Positions 54,482 through 64,000 of a stretch of DNA of 64,000 nucleotides are shown here, one piece after another (the stretch's first letter is position 1; each line of letters opens with the position of its first letter). A program made the translations under genes and the position numbers. The notes under the pieces were generated by a model. It was not told where the DNA came from. It did not search any database and saw only the letters and a program-made list of their open reading frames with translations. The DNA is from Jiulongibacter sp024742395. Lineage in GTDB: Bacteria > Bacteroidota > Bacteroidia > Cytophagales > Spirosomataceae. The DNA lies in NCBI GenBank assembly GCA_965249455.1, contig OZ252236.1, forward strand, positions 2,170,001 to 2,234,000. Reading direction: 5' to 3'.

Positions 54482-56335
54482 TTACCAATCAATTAGTTTA
54501 GCGACAGTTGTTATGTCTAATACCGGTTTTTCAGTTAGAATCACGGTTAAGGTGTTGACTTTATTTTTCTTTGCTTTAGCCACAAAACCTAATCGTAGAG
54601 TTCCCGGATTTGGGGCATCATAAGGTTTCACTGGTTCTGTATCCCATGTTTTTAGTTGAACAGCAGTTGGTGAGACCACATGAAGATACATGGTCTTTCC
54701 ATTTTGAGTCATTGTAGCTCTGTTACCTTTAATTTCTGAAACCAGAGCGGGAGTGACCATGGTCCATTGAATTTCCTTCGTCGTCTTTCTAGGTATAATT
54801 TCATCCTGAATGATGATTTCTTTTTTACTCCTAAGAGCTAGTCCTCTTTGTGCAAAACTCGCTTTGTTTACATAGACTTCAGTCATGTCAGTGATTGCAA
54901 ACATAAAGTTCTCTTTGTCTGATTTTCTGATGATCTCAGCGTGACCTTGAACTTGTTGTAGTTCTCGATCAAAAGCCAATGTATTATGATACAGATTATT
55001 GTATCTGAGGATATTCCATCGTTCTGCATCCTGTGTTTTACCCCATAATTTCACCCCTTTAGATTCCAGAGATTCATATTGCTGCATACCAAAATCCATC
55101 GCCCATCTTTCTCCAAGGGCATCAGCCACAAAAGTGCCAACATCCATATGGGCATGATTGACACTCGGAGATCCTGCTTTCAGTCCGGCAAAGTAGGCCA
55201 TATCATCTGTCCAAGAAGATCGCATAAAAGCCACCGGGCTTTTGCCGTCTCCAGTCCAAAATAACTCCTTTGGGGCGGGTGCATGACTAAGTGATAGTCC
55301 CTGTCCCCATATCATAACTGAAGGAAGGATCCTGTCGCGGGTACTTACTCTTAGTTCGGGTTTAAGAAAACCAGACTTACCATAAATCAATGAAGGCATT
55401 TTCTGACGATTGGCAAACCAGAAAATGGTTGGCTCTAAACCTGCCGGCCGTGAACTGGCGTCAGCATAGTTAAATGGATAACCGGTAGGACCTGTAATAT
55501 GTTGAATATAACCACTGGTTTTCATGAAACCTTCGGTAGATGTCAGGCCAAAATCTGAATTGAAAATTTTTTCAACTGCATCAATAAAAAGTACGTTGAA
55601 AGAAGTTCCATAAGTCCAATAGCCTGCACCTTCGGGATAGGCTCCTGAGGGTTTATAATCTTCCATAGGAAGTTTTATGCTTTTAATGGCTCGCTCTATA
55701 ACATCTTTGGCCAGTTTAGGTTGCTCTTCAAAAACCGCTAGAGCACCAAAAGTCATTCCTGCATTACAAACCTGATTCCAGTTAGTGGGGGAGTTCAGGA
55801 AGCTGTTGTAGTTCTCGTTATAAGAGGGCTTAATACCTTTTTCAATAATGGCCGTTTCAATTATATGGCGTGACTGCTCAGATAAATCATGATAGAGCCA
55901 ATCATAGCCTATAGCGGCCGCTAACGTCATTTCGGCTACATCTAAAAAGTGTGTGGGATTCCAATCTGAGAAGCCAGATATTTTAAGCAGCTCTGCTTCA
56001 GCTCTTTTGAGATATTTTTCATCTTGGGTTACCCTATAGGAATAGGCTAAATAATGAATTCGACGCAATGCTTCGCGGGATTTATCCAGAAGTCGCCTGC
56101 CAATTTGAATTCGTTCAAGAGTAGGTAAGGGGATCATTCGGTCAGATTCTTCTGTAATGGCTTGATGAATTGTTTTCCAATACTCATCTGAAGCGATCTG
56201 GGTCTTTAGACTTTCAAGGTTGTCGTCAAAGAGCAATAATCGAGGATGATCGGGTAATTGGTCAAGAGTTATGGATTGCCCCGAGCCAGTCAAAGTCAAT
56301 AGAATGATGCTAAGTGTAGCAATTATAGTTTTCAT
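54482..56335 (-). CDS. Heparinase II/III-family lyase-like protein (PUL)
   Basis: About 617 residues from the Met at 56335 (signal peptide to GSGQ). DHPRLLLFDDNLESLKTQI at the N-terminus and PTNWNQVCNAGMTFGALAVF in the toroid are typical of this superfamily; VNHAHMDVGTFVADALGERW forms the Heparinase II/III C-domain. It differs from the 50972 protein in length and motifs, so the two probably act on different bonds of one polymer. It follows susD at 79 bp. Confidence 0.87.
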   Translation of the reverse strand: MKTIIATLSIILLTLTGSGQSITLDQLPDHPRLLLFDDNLESLKTQIASDEYWKTIHQAITEESDRMIPLPTLERIQIGRRLLDKSREALRRIHYLAYSYRVTQDEKYLKRAEAELLKISGFSDWNPTHFLDVAEMTLAAAIGYDWLYHDLSEQSRHIIETAIIEKGIKPSYNENYNSFLNSPTNWNQVCNAGMTFGALAVFEEQPKLAKDVIERAIKSIKLPMEDYKPSGAYPEGAGYWTYGTSFNVLFIDAVEKIFNSDFGLTSTEGFMKTSGYIQHITGPTGYPFNYADASSRPAGLEPTIFWFANRQKMPSLIYGKSGFLKPELRVSTRDRILPSVMIWGQGLSLSHAPAPKELFWTGDGKSPVAFMRSSWTDDMAYFAGLKAGSPSVNHAHMDVGTFVADALGERWAMDFGMQQYESLESKGVKLWGKTQDAERWNILRYNNLYHNTLAFDRELQQVQGHAEIIRKSDKENFMFAITDMTEVYVNKASFAQRGLALRSKKEIIIQDEIIPRKTTKEIQWTMVTPALVSEIKGNRATMTQNGKTMYLHVVSPTAVQLKTWDTEPVKPYDAPNPGTLRLGFVAKAKKNKVNTLTVILTEKPVLDITTVAKLIDW

Positions 56336-56414
56336 TGATTTATGAGTTTTCAAATGAAAAGTATGCCACAAAAAACTTCGTGACATACTATTATATTAAA
56401 CCTAGAGTAATCTT

Positions 56415-58181
56415 TTACCAGCCAGGATTTTGTTTGATTTCAGGATTTTGAGCAAGGGAATTAAGTGGGATAGGCCATAAATAATGTTTGCTTTCATCAA
56501 ACACTGGCTGGGCGAAATCTGAACCTGCATAAGGATCCAGGTATTCTTTGCCATTATCCGGGTCTGTATAAAGCTTTACATTAAAGCCACTGTAACGCTC
56601 TTTGGCTGCTGAATTCATAGCCAAACCAAGAGATTTTTTTTCTAGCTTTTTACCCTGTTTCCATCTTCTAAGATCATCATAGCGGAAGCCCTCATTAAAA
56701 AGCTCTACTCGGCGTTCCCGTCTGATTTCGGCAAGAATAGGAGAAATCCCATCACTCACATATCGAGGGTCTACAGGTACCTTATCTAGCTCAAGGTGAG
56801 GAAGCCCTACTCTATCTCTTAGTTTGTTTATACTAATATCAAGGTCTGCTTGCGAAATTTTTCCAAGTTCGGCCTGTGCTTCGGCATAAATTAGAAGAGC
56901 TTCAGCAAATCGTAAAATTACTGCTGGCGACTCTCCGGTATTATAGGCTTTACCAATCATGTCGTCAGCATTGTAGGTCTTTATTACATGATAGCCGGTA
57001 TTAGAGACGCGTCCTCCCGGCATCCCGCTAATTCTAGGGTAGGCTCTGCCATCAGCATTATGAAACTTGTACTTATCTGCATCCTCCGGATGAAGAATTG
57101 TTTGACGCATTCTAGGGTCACGGTTTTCAAAAGAGCTTTCAATTGAATCATCGCCTTTATAAAGTGGAGAAAGAGTTATAGGTTGTCCATCAGTACATAA
57201 ATAGTCTTCAACGAAATCTCTTGTGGCACCTCCATGGTATTCGAAGTATGACTGGACATGATTGGTGAACACTCCGAGTGTATACTTTCGCCAATACATA
57301 ACTTCAGGATTTCCGGTGACATCAAGTGAACGCTGGTAGGAATTGTAATCTGATTGAGGATTGCCGGTATTGTAAATACGATAAGGGCCATTATCTATTA
57401 AATCTTTTGTGGCATCCGCTGCTACTTGTAAAAACTTCTCTGCACCTTGTATACCATGATACTTTCTCCAGGTTCCCTCGAATAATGCCACCCTAGCTTT
57501 AATCAATAAGGCACACCAGCGGTTCAAACGGCCGGGAGCGTTTCCATCTCCCCAATCTTCAGGTAGGTTTTTGCTCGCAAAATCCAGGTCGTCCAAGATT
57601 TTATCCATGGCCTCAATACGGGGCATTCTGGCAGCAAAAAGTTCATCAGACTCCGTGGTTAATTCTTCTTCAATATAAGGGACGTCACCATATTTGCTTA
57701 CTTTATCGGCATAGAACCAACCTCTGAAAAGTCTGGCCTCAGCAATGTATTTGTTGCGGACAGCTTCCGTCACGTCAGCTTTAGCATAATTCGCAAGTCC
57801 GATATTAATAGCTCTCACAAAATTCCAGCCTTTAAAACCATAAAAATCAGGACTAACCGGAGCATTATGTTTTCCGGAGCGGACTTGCATATAAAATGTA
57901 TGCCTTGAGTGTCTGGCAGTGGCATTGTCAGATAGTTCATCTAAATACCAGATACTATACTTATGACTATCAAAACCGTCATCATGAGCCATAAGAATAG
58001 GAACATTGTCATCATCTCTGGCAATATTGTATAGGCTGTTATTATAAACAACCAAATCATTTTCTGTATTCCAAAAGGTATTATTGGTAACACCATCTAA
58101 TGGATATCGTTCCAGAAATTCGTCATTGCAGCCTGTGCCGACGAGGAGAAGAAAAAGAAAGACTAAAATTATATTTTTCAT
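56415..58181 (-). CDS. susD: SusD/RagB-family glycan-binding lipoprotein
   Basis: 588 residues with a lipoprotein signal (LLLVGTGC, Cys18). TPR-like SusD features include FLERYPLDGVTNNTFW, YIAEARLFRGWFYADKVSKY and a C-terminal RRERRVELFNEGFRYDDLRR. It binds oligosaccharide on the cell surface as the lid of the SusC channel. It lies 18 bp after susC. Confidence 0.95.
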   Translation of the reverse strand: MKNIILVFLFLLLVGTGCNDEFLERYPLDGVTNNTFWNTENDLVVYNNSLYNIARDDDNVPILMAHDDGFDSHKYSIWYLDELSDNATARHSRHTFYMQVRSGKHNAPVSPDFYGFKGWNFVRAINIGLANYAKADVTEAVRNKYIAEARLFRGWFYADKVSKYGDVPYIEEELTTESDELFAARMPRIEAMDKILDDLDFASKNLPEDWGDGNAPGRLNRWCALLIKARVALFEGTWRKYHGIQGAEKFLQVAADATKDLIDNGPYRIYNTGNPQSDYNSYQRSLDVTGNPEVMYWRKYTLGVFTNHVQSYFEYHGGATRDFVEDYLCTDGQPITLSPLYKGDDSIESSFENRDPRMRQTILHPEDADKYKFHNADGRAYPRISGMPGGRVSNTGYHVIKTYNADDMIGKAYNTGESPAVILRFAEALLIYAEAQAELGKISQADLDISINKLRDRVGLPHLELDKVPVDPRYVSDGISPILAEIRRERRVELFNEGFRYDDLRRWKQGKKLEKKSLGLAMNSAAKERYSGFNVKLYTDPDNGKEYLDPYAGSDFAQPVFDESKHYLWPIPLNSLAQNPEIKQNPGW

Positions 58182-58199
58182 CGGATAATCAGTTTAGAT

Positions 58200-61100
58200 T
58201 TATAAAGAAAGGTTAAGGCCCAAAGTAAAAAGACGCTGCATTGGGTACTCAATAGCTCCGGATTGAATTGATTCCGGGTCAAGAGGCTTTCTCATTGGGG
58301 TATACTCCCATAGATTCATACCCGCTAAAAATATTTGGGTGCTTTGAATCCCCACTCTACTTAATAAACCGGAAGGTAAATCATAAGCAAGACGAAGGTT
58401 TTTCAAGCGGATGTATCCCGCATTTTGAAGGTAGCGTGACTGAGTCTGCAGGTTTTTCTTGTCGTTGGTAGAAATATGGGCCGCAGGAAAATAAGCGTCA
58501 GGGTTCTCTTCAGTCCAAGTATCAGTTATAAAATAGCGTTCTACATGACCTGCATTGTAAGGGAAAAACCAGGTCCAGTTCCCGCTGGTAGGCCAATGGT
58601 CTGCTTTGCCTATACCTTGGAAAAAGATGTTTGCACTGAAGTTCTTCCATCTTAAACCACTATTGATACCAAATGAATAACGAGGTGTACTATTACCAAT
58701 AATGGTTCTGTCACCCGGGTCATCTACGGTGTTACTTCCATAACTAATGATACCGTCTCCATTTATGTCAGCATATTGAATATCACCGGCTCTCCAGTTA
58801 TTCCCAATTCGAGATTGGTCAGGAGCTGCGGCCACTTCATCACTCGTTTGAAAGATGCCTACTGTCTCCAATCCCCAAATCTCACCAAGTTTTTGACCTA
58901 CCCTATAGGTGTTATCTATGGCTCCTGTAGGGTTTTCAAACTTGGTAATAGTAGCTTGTGCATCTGCTAAAGCTAAGGTAATATCATAGCTAAAATCATT
59001 GTTGACCCTATCCTTGTATGTAATGCTTGCTTCCCAACCTTTGGTACGCAAATCTGCCGCGTTTTCTTTTGGGGCACTGGTACCTAGAATGTCTGGATAC
59101 TGTACATTCATTAACATGTTTTTGGTATCACGGGTATATAAATCAAAGGAAGCATCGAGCTTATTGTTCCATAAGGAAAAGTCGAGTCCAATGTTTTGAG
59201 AAATTACTGTCTCCCAGGTAAGAGATGGACTTACCAAACCAGGAGCTGAAACATAAGGTATCTGTCCACCTGAGAATTGATAAGGAGAATAACCGGCATT
59301 CAAAGTAGCAATGTATGGGTAGTAAATGGGCGTATTACCATTATTCAAAGTCTGATTTCCTAACTGACCATAAGAAGCTCTTAACTTCAGATTGTTTAAC
59401 CAGTTAACTCCTTCCATGAATGACTCTTCGCTAATTCGCCATCCCGCCGACACTGAAGGAAAGAAACCAAAGCGGGAATCTTTAGGGAAACGGGAAGATC
59501 CATCGTAGCGACCGTTAAATTCAATTAGGTATTTCTCATCAAAAATGTAGTTCAATCTGTAAAAGGCACCACGCAAAGCGAAATCTTCTTCAGAGCCAAA
59601 AGTTTCCTGGTTTCCGGTAGTTGCTCCTATATTGGGTACCAGTGGCGAAATCAGACCTCGGGCTCTTGCTCCAATATACCGGTAGTTTCCTTCTTCCTGA
59701 TTAAAGCCTGCCACAAGGTTTACGTTATGCTGTTGAGGGAGCATTGGAAAGTTATATTCTCCATAAATGTTAAGTACATTGTATCGGTTATTGTAACTTT
59801 CATTTCGTATCCAGTCGTCACCACTGAATCCATTTGATACAGGATTGGGGTTCTTAAGGTCTGTAGAAACCACATCAACCTTACTTTGAACATCTTTGTA
59901 TTCCCTGCCAAAAGCATTATGAGAGAAGGTACCTATTATTTTGAGTCCTTCGGCAGGAGTTAGTGTTAAACCTTGCGTAAGCCATAGGTCGTTATTAGTG
60001 AAGGTTTGGCGGCCACCATCCAAAAGGTATGGGAACCAATTGGTGCCATCAAAATACTTTCCAATCAAAGGTTCATACTGTTCACGGTCCCCGTTTTCAA
60101 GATAATAAGGCAAATCAGGAAATTGAATCATTTGAATTGGAGGTACACGAGCCAGTGAGTTGATGTTTACATCCCAGTTATAAAAATGTGGTTTATCACT
60201 ATTTTGCTGGTTGAAAATTACCTTCTCATTGAGCGTTAGCCAATCATTAATTTTAAAATCGGCTTTCATCATCAGGTTGTATCGTTTAAACTTTTCGTTA
60301 TTTCCCGGCTTAATGTAGCCGTCTTTACTTAGGTGGCCTAAGGAGAGGTAATAACTACTTTTGGCTGAACCACCAGAAACAGAAAGATCGTATTGCTGGG
60401 TAGGAGCAAAGTCGGTCATTATTTGGTTCTGGTAATCATTGTAACCATAGTAACGTAAATCTCCCTGATATACTCCCCATGCGTTTTCTGGAATAGGGTT
60501 TTCAGAATAGCGTTTTGTGCCCGCCACAAAATCATCATCATATAAAGGAGCACCATTGGTTCGAATATTCGCCATGTTTTTAGCTACTACAAATTCATAA
60601 GGATCTGTTACCGGATCCATATTGAATATGGGTTTGGCCATAGAAAATTGGGAGCTCAGATTCACTCTTACTTTTCCCTCTGAACCTGATTTGGTCTCTA
60701 TGAGGATTACACCGAAAGCCGCTCTGGCACCATAAACTGCTGCCGCGGAGGCATCTTTTAATACAGATACGCTCTTTATATCGTTTGGATTGATTCGGTT
60801 AATATCCATGGGTACGTTATCCACCAATATCAAAGGAGAACCACCATTGATTGAATTGTAGCCTCGGATATTAAACTCGGGCGATTGAGAGGGGTCACCA
60901 TTTCTAACGGAAACATTTAAGTTAGGAATTACACCTTGTAAACCTTCACCTACATTGGCTATTGGTCTACTCTCTATACGTTCAGCAGTAGCCACACCAA
61001 CAGAACCTGTCAGATTGACTTTCTGCTGTGTTCCATAGCCCACTACCACCACTTGCTCAAGAGCTTGGCTGTCCTCTTTCATCGAAACAGTGAGAAAAGA

Positions 61101-61388
61101 CCGGCTTTCAATAGTTACTTCCTGAGTAACGTAACCTATAAACGAAAAAATAAGAATGTCGTTAGCAACTGGAACCTCTAAGCTAAATTTTCCATCTGCA
61201 TCGCTGGTAGTACCCACGGTAGTGTTTTTTACCTGAATACTCACACCTACAAGGGGAGCCCCTGTTTCATCTAAAACTTCTCCTGATATAGCTCTCACCA
61301 GCGGTTTTGCCATGATACGGCTAAAAGAAAACAGGCAAAGTCCGGTGAGTAAAACCAGGAATCCTCGGTTTAATAGAATTTTTGTCAT
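58200..61388 (-). CDS. susC: SusC/RagA-family TonB-linked outer-membrane importer
   Basis: About 1062 residues from the Met at 61388 (TKILLNRGFLVLLTGLCLFS); the frame runs 55 codons further but those are not protein-like. Carboxypeptidase-regulatory-like domain (ISGEVLDETGAPLVGVSIQV), TonB-box region (VVVVGYGTQQKVNLTGSVG), plug (LILVDNVPMDINRINPNDIK) and 22-strand barrel ending in LNLSL. It imports oligosaccharides together with SusD. It heads the PUL operon. Confidence 0.95.
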   Translation of the reverse strand: MTKILLNRGFLVLLTGLCLFSFSRIMAKPLVRAISGEVLDETGAPLVGVSIQVKNTTVGTTSDADGKFSLEVPVANDILIFSFIGYVTQEVTIESRSFLTVSMKEDSQALEQVVVVGYGTQQKVNLTGSVGVATAERIESRPIANVGEGLQGVIPNLNVSVRNGDPSQSPEFNIRGYNSINGGSPLILVDNVPMDINRINPNDIKSVSVLKDASAAAVYGARAAFGVILIETKSGSEGKVRVNLSSQFSMAKPIFNMDPVTDPYEFVVAKNMANIRTNGAPLYDDDFVAGTKRYSENPIPENAWGVYQGDLRYYGYNDYQNQIMTDFAPTQQYDLSVSGGSAKSSYYLSLGHLSKDGYIKPGNNEKFKRYNLMMKADFKINDWLTLNEKVIFNQQNSDKPHFYNWDVNINSLARVPPIQMIQFPDLPYYLENGDREQYEPLIGKYFDGTNWFPYLLDGGRQTFTNNDLWLTQGLTLTPAEGLKIIGTFSHNAFGREYKDVQSKVDVVSTDLKNPNPVSNGFSGDDWIRNESYNNRYNVLNIYGEYNFPMLPQQHNVNLVAGFNQEEGNYRYIGARARGLISPLVPNIGATTGNQETFGSEEDFALRGAFYRLNYIFDEKYLIEFNGRYDGSSRFPKDSRFGFFPSVSAGWRISEESFMEGVNWLNNLKLRASYGQLGNQTLNNGNTPIYYPYIATLNAGYSPYQFSGGQIPYVSAPGLVSPSLTWETVISQNIGLDFSLWNNKLDASFDLYTRDTKNMLMNVQYPDILGTSAPKENAADLRTKGWEASITYKDRVNNDFSYDITLALADAQATITKFENPTGAIDNTYRVGQKLGEIWGLETVGIFQTSDEVAAAPDQSRIGNNWRAGDIQYADINGDGIISYGSNTVDDPGDRTIIGNSTPRYSFGINSGLRWKNFSANIFFQGIGKADHWPTSGNWTWFFPYNAGHVERYFITDTWTEENPDAYFPAAHISTNDKKNLQTQSRYLQNAGYIRLKNLRLAYDLPSGLLSRVGIQSTQIFLAGMNLWEYTPMRKPLDPESIQSGAIEYPMQRLFTLGLNLSL

Positions 61389-61694
61389 AGTAGAATTATA
61401 TAAGGTTGAAAAATGAATTGTGATATTTGTAGAATATCTATTACTAAAATTATAAGTTTTGAAGGCTAGATATGAATAGATAAGCGGCAAAAATTGGTAG
61501 ATATTTGACCACTTTTGGACGAAATGGTACTTTGAAAGTATCATTTTTGCCAAGGTTAAATACAGGTGTATGTTTTTGGTTCTGTTCTGTGATTAATTGT
61601 AGAACGGAAATCAAAATAGAAAATAAAAGACCTGAAGAAGTTTCAAGCTAAGTTTTGATTGGTGCAGATTTATTTCATGACAAACATAGAGGCA
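61389..61694. other. PUL upstream region with palindrome
   Basis: 306 bp that should contain the susC promoter. A palindrome TACTTTGAAAGTA (61528-61540) lies 140 bp before the start and could be an operator; no gene. No SusR, HTCS or anti-sigma gene adjoins. Confidence 0.4.
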
Positions 61695-62537
61695 CTACTC
61701 TATCCTAACCTCAGGCTCTGTGGTAAGATAATTAAGGGACTGAAGAAACTCATCTGTCGCCAGGATGGTGGACTGATAATCTTCAAAATTTTTGTAATTA
61801 AAGAAGCCATGGCCTCTTCCTCCATATAGATGAAGCAGACATTCGCTTCCTACTCTTTCCATCACTGTTTGGTAGTATCTGGCTGTTTCTACCGGAATTA
61901 AGTGGTCATTTGTTCCAAGAAACAGGAGGGTAGGAGGAGCTCCTTCTCTAATATTATGAAGTGGTGAAAAGCTAGCAAAGGCTTCTCCGATCCTCTCGAA
62001 TCCATATCCGCCTGGTCCGTTATCAATCACCGGATTAAATAAAACAAGGGCATTGGGTAGTGCACTTACTGATAAATCATCAGATTCTTCATTATAATCA
62101 GTTATCAGAGCGGTGGCTGCGGCCAGATGGCCGCCGGCCGAGCCTCCGGAGGCAATGATTTTGGAGGGGTCTACTTGAAACCGATCCGCCTCTTCACGAA
62201 TAAATCGCATGGCCGACTTTGCATCTTTCAGCGATTCGAAAGGACTGGTGCCTTGTCTTTGTTTTACGCGGTAATCTGCCAGAAAGCAGACAATGCCTCG
62301 CTGAGCAAAATATTTGGCATGAGGTTCAAACTGGGTAATGGAGCCTCCGTTCCAGCCACCACCAAAGAAAAATACCATGGCAGGGTATTTTTTGTTAGGC
62401 ATCAGTGACGGCGAATACACGACCATACTTAGACTGACAGAATCCACTTGCTTGTAGATAATTTCTTTCTGGCTAAAAGCACTGATTGAAATAAGTAAAA
62501 GAAGAGTGCTGATTGTGCAAAGCGTTCTTGTTTTCAT
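61695..62537 (-). CDS. Secreted alpha/beta-hydrolase, acetylesterase type
   Basis: About 280 residues from the Met at 62537 (signal peptide to AFSQ); frame extends 4 codons upstream. HGG-like oxyanion hole MVFFFGGGWNGGS, nucleophile ASGGSAGGHLAAA and a GGRGHGFFNY His motif. Likely removes acyl groups from the polysaccharide handled by the PUL, upstream of which it lies on the same strand. Similar to the enzyme at 1588. Confidence 0.87.
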   Translation of the reverse strand: MKTRTLCTISTLLLLISISAFSQKEIIYKQVDSVSLSMVVYSPSLMPNKKYPAMVFFFGGGWNGGSITQFEPHAKYFAQRGIVCFLADYRVKQRQGTSPFESLKDAKSAMRFIREEADRFQVDPSKIIASGGSAGGHLAAATALITDYNEESDDLSVSALPNALVLFNPVIDNGPGGYGFERIGEAFASFSPLHNIREGAPPTLLFLGTNDHLIPVETARYYQTVMERVGSECLLHLYGGRGHGFFNYKNFEDYQSTILATDEFLQSLNYLTTEPEVRIE

Positions 62538-62579
62538 ACCTGAGTTCAATAGGAGAATTTTTTAAAGTCATTCAGAGCG

Positions 62580-63017
62580 TCATTTTTTCATGAAATCGAA
62601 TTCAATTTCCATTTCATCATTAGAGACCGAAGCTGAAAAACCGCTGGCAGTTTTGTAGTAAACTATCTTTTTTGGAAAATCATGGTTGGGATTTTCAGCA
62701 ACAAACGAAGCAGAATCATGCTCGGTGATGGTAAAAATAGTGGGGGTTTCGTTTACACCACGGATGTCTAGCTGCCAATTCCCGTTGACCTGATGCAGAG
62801 TCATCAATTCCTTAAAGGTGGTATCTGTACCCATCAGAGTAAATCCTAAGCCCTCCAGTTGCTGTTTGGATACCTTTTTCCACTGCTCATAGGTTGTTTT
62901 CCCTTCAGCGTTGTTGGTTCGTTCCCATTGACCTATCAGCCAGTCATAATCGGTCTTTGGCTCTTTAGAGCAAGAGCCAAGGAGATTTAATAAAAGAAGT
63001 AGCTGCCAAAATTTCAT
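62580..63017 (-). CDS. DUF6265-like lipoprotein
   Basis: 145 residues with a lipoprotein signal (LLGSC, Cys16). WLIGQWERTNNAEGKTTYEQ and an eight-strand lipocalin-like pattern (ASFVAENPNHDFPKKIVYY) match DUF6265. Function unknown. The stop lies 42 bp upstream of the esterase start, so the two are probably co-transcribed. Confidence 0.75.
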   Translation of the reverse strand: MKFWQLLLLLNLLGSCSKEPKTDYDWLIGQWERTNNAEGKTTYEQWKKVSKQQLEGLGFTLMGTDTTFKELMTLHQVNGNWQLDIRGVNETPTIFTITEHDSASFVAENPNHDFPKKIVYYKTASGFSASVSNDEMEIEFDFMKK

Positions 63018-63065
63018 TGATTGAAGTTAGGAAGAAGAAGCACAGCATGGAAACAAAATACTTTT

Positions 63066-64000
63066 TTAAGCCAATTTTCCTTTCAAAAAGTCGGCAGTGT
63101 AGTTTCCTTCAAGCTTTATCATTTCTTCCGGAGTACCTTCAAAACACAGTTGGCCACCTTCTTCGCCACCTTCAGGCCCCAAATCTATGATCCAGTCGGC
63201 ACATTTAATCACCTCCATATTGTGTTCAATAATGATGACAGAATCGCCTTGCTCTATCAAAGCATTCATTGCTTTCAATAATTTCTGAATATCGTGAAAG
63301 TGTAGCCCGGTAGTAGGTTCATCAAATATGAACAGGGTCTTTCCTTTATCAGAATTTCCTTTACCTAAAAAGAAGGCCAGTTTTACTCGCTGTGCCTCTC
63401 CTCCAGATAACGTGTTGGAGGATTGTCCTAAACGAATATAGCCCAAACCTACATCCTGAAGCGGAAGTAATTTTTCATACAGTTTTGGCTGATTATCTTC
63501 AAAGAAATCTAGGGCTTCATCAATGGTCATATCCAGTATGTCTGCTATGTCTTTATCCTGATATTTGACTTCCAGCACTTCTTGTTTAAAGCGTTTCCCA
63601 TGACAGCTTTCACAAACCAACTTAACATCTGCCATAAACTGCATCTCTATGGTTTGCTCACCTTCACCGGCACAGGCTTCGCAGCGGCCACCGTCTACAT
63701 TGAACGAAAAGAAAGCAGGTTTATAGTCTCTTTGTTTAGCCAGGGACTGATCTGCCATGAGTGCCCTGATGGTGTCATAAGCTTTTATGTAAGTTACCGG
63801 GTTAGATCGGCTCGACTTCCCAATAGGGTTCTGGTCTACCATTTCTACCTTAGATATACGACTCATACTGCCTGTGAGCTCCTGGTGTTTTCCGGCATCG
63901 TGGCTGTATTCTCCTTTAAGTCTAGAGAGGGCAGGGAAAAGTATTTTTCTTACTAATGTAGATTTACCAGAACCGCTGACACCTGTGACTACGGCCAGTA
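63066..64000 (-). CDS. uvrA: Excinuclease ABC subunit UvrA (C-terminal part, truncated by window edge)
   Basis: The frame is open to the right edge. The last 311 codons cover the second ATPase: Walker A VTGVSGSGKST (edge), the zinc-finger pairs CEAC and CESC, ABC signature LSGGEAQRVKLA and Walker B LFIFDEPTTGLH. UvrA starts nucleotide-excision repair by finding distorted DNA and loading UvrB. The C-terminal end is normal. A core housekeeping gene. Confidence 0.97.
   Translation of the reverse strand, partial: LAVVTGVSGSGKSTLVRKILFPALSRLKGEYSHDAGKHQELTGSMSRISKVEMVDQNPIGKSSRSNPVTYIKAYDTIRALMADQSLAKQRDYKPAFFSFNVDGGRCEACAGEGEQTIEMQFMADVKLVCESCHGKRFKQEVLEVKYQDKDIADILDMTIDEALDFFEDNQPKLYEKLLPLQDVGLGYIRLGQSSNTLSGGEAQRVKLAFFLGKGNSDKGKTLFIFDEPTTGLHFHDIQKLLKAMNALIEQGDSVIIIEHNMEVIKCADWIIDLGPEGGEEGGQLCFEGTPEEMIKLEGNYTADFLKGKLA

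Noticed and set aside
1..64000. tRNA, rRNA, CRISPR array, complete insertion sequence
   Set aside because: None recognised by reading; no transposase frame or repeat-spacer pattern was seen.

Overview
The window comes from a member of the Bacteroidota, most likely a marine or saprophytic Cytophagales-type bacterium. The evidence is a SusC/SusD pair with polysaccharide lyase-like enzymes, a secreted protein with a type IX secretion (T9SS) C-terminal sorting domain, a PorE-like OmpA protein, TonB receptor/DUF4249 and DUF983 genes, lipoproteins with Bacteroidota-style lipoboxes, and several TAnnTTTG-type promoter boxes. No rRNA, tRNA or CRISPR array was recognised. The left edge cuts an OmpA-family gene and the right edge cuts uvrA.

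Layout. 1-7.3 kb: cell-envelope genes (PorE-like protein, secreted esterase, T9SS cargo, TonB receptor + DUF4249 lipoprotein). 7.3-13.6 kb: catabolic genes (amidohydrolase, an unusual sulfatase/SMP-30 fusion, two-subunit molybdenum hydroxylase). 13.7-28.8 kb: small redox and stress genes interspersed with HxlR, AraC and LysR regulators, a degraded gene remnant, an AraC gene broken by one stop codon, and a DEAD-box helicase. 28.9-36.5 kb: GH115 glucuronidase, a secreted repeat protein lying between a dead fragment and an intact copy of a DinB gene, and a second sulfatase. 42.9-50.9 kb: lipoprotein, ThuA protein, a four-gene oxidoreductase operon (LLM, SDR, MDR, ABM) divergent from an AraC regulator, a second AraC, DUF983 and DUF3817. 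51-62.5 kb: a polysaccharide utilisation locus read leftwards (SusC, SusD, two heparinase II/III-like proteins around a BNR-4 propeller protein), with an esterase and a DUF6265-like lipoprotein beyond its promoter end. 63.1-64 kb: uvrA.

The most striking part is 36.8-42.65 kb, an A+T-rich antiphage island of three modules. Module 1 is a single protein that appears to fuse SIR2, a nucleoside-deoxyribosyltransferase/TIR-like fold and HEPN. Module 2 is a two-gene Panoptes-like unit (Cap15-type 2TM-beta effector plus minimal CRISPR polymerase, mCpol). Module 3 is a SPARTA unit (TIR-APAZ plus short Argonaute) in which the TIR-APAZ frame is broken by one missing base in a T-run.

Each module begins with a short sequence starting GTT, and the reverse complement of that sequence, ending AAC, follows its last gene. 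Those AAC ends open imperfect palindromes that close at the next GTT. This is the geometry of integron gene cassettes with attC sites. I see no integron integrase in the window. The locus therefore reads as a cassette array of NAD- and cyclic-nucleotide-based immune systems in a Bacteroidota chromosome. All functional statements are inferred from sequence only.
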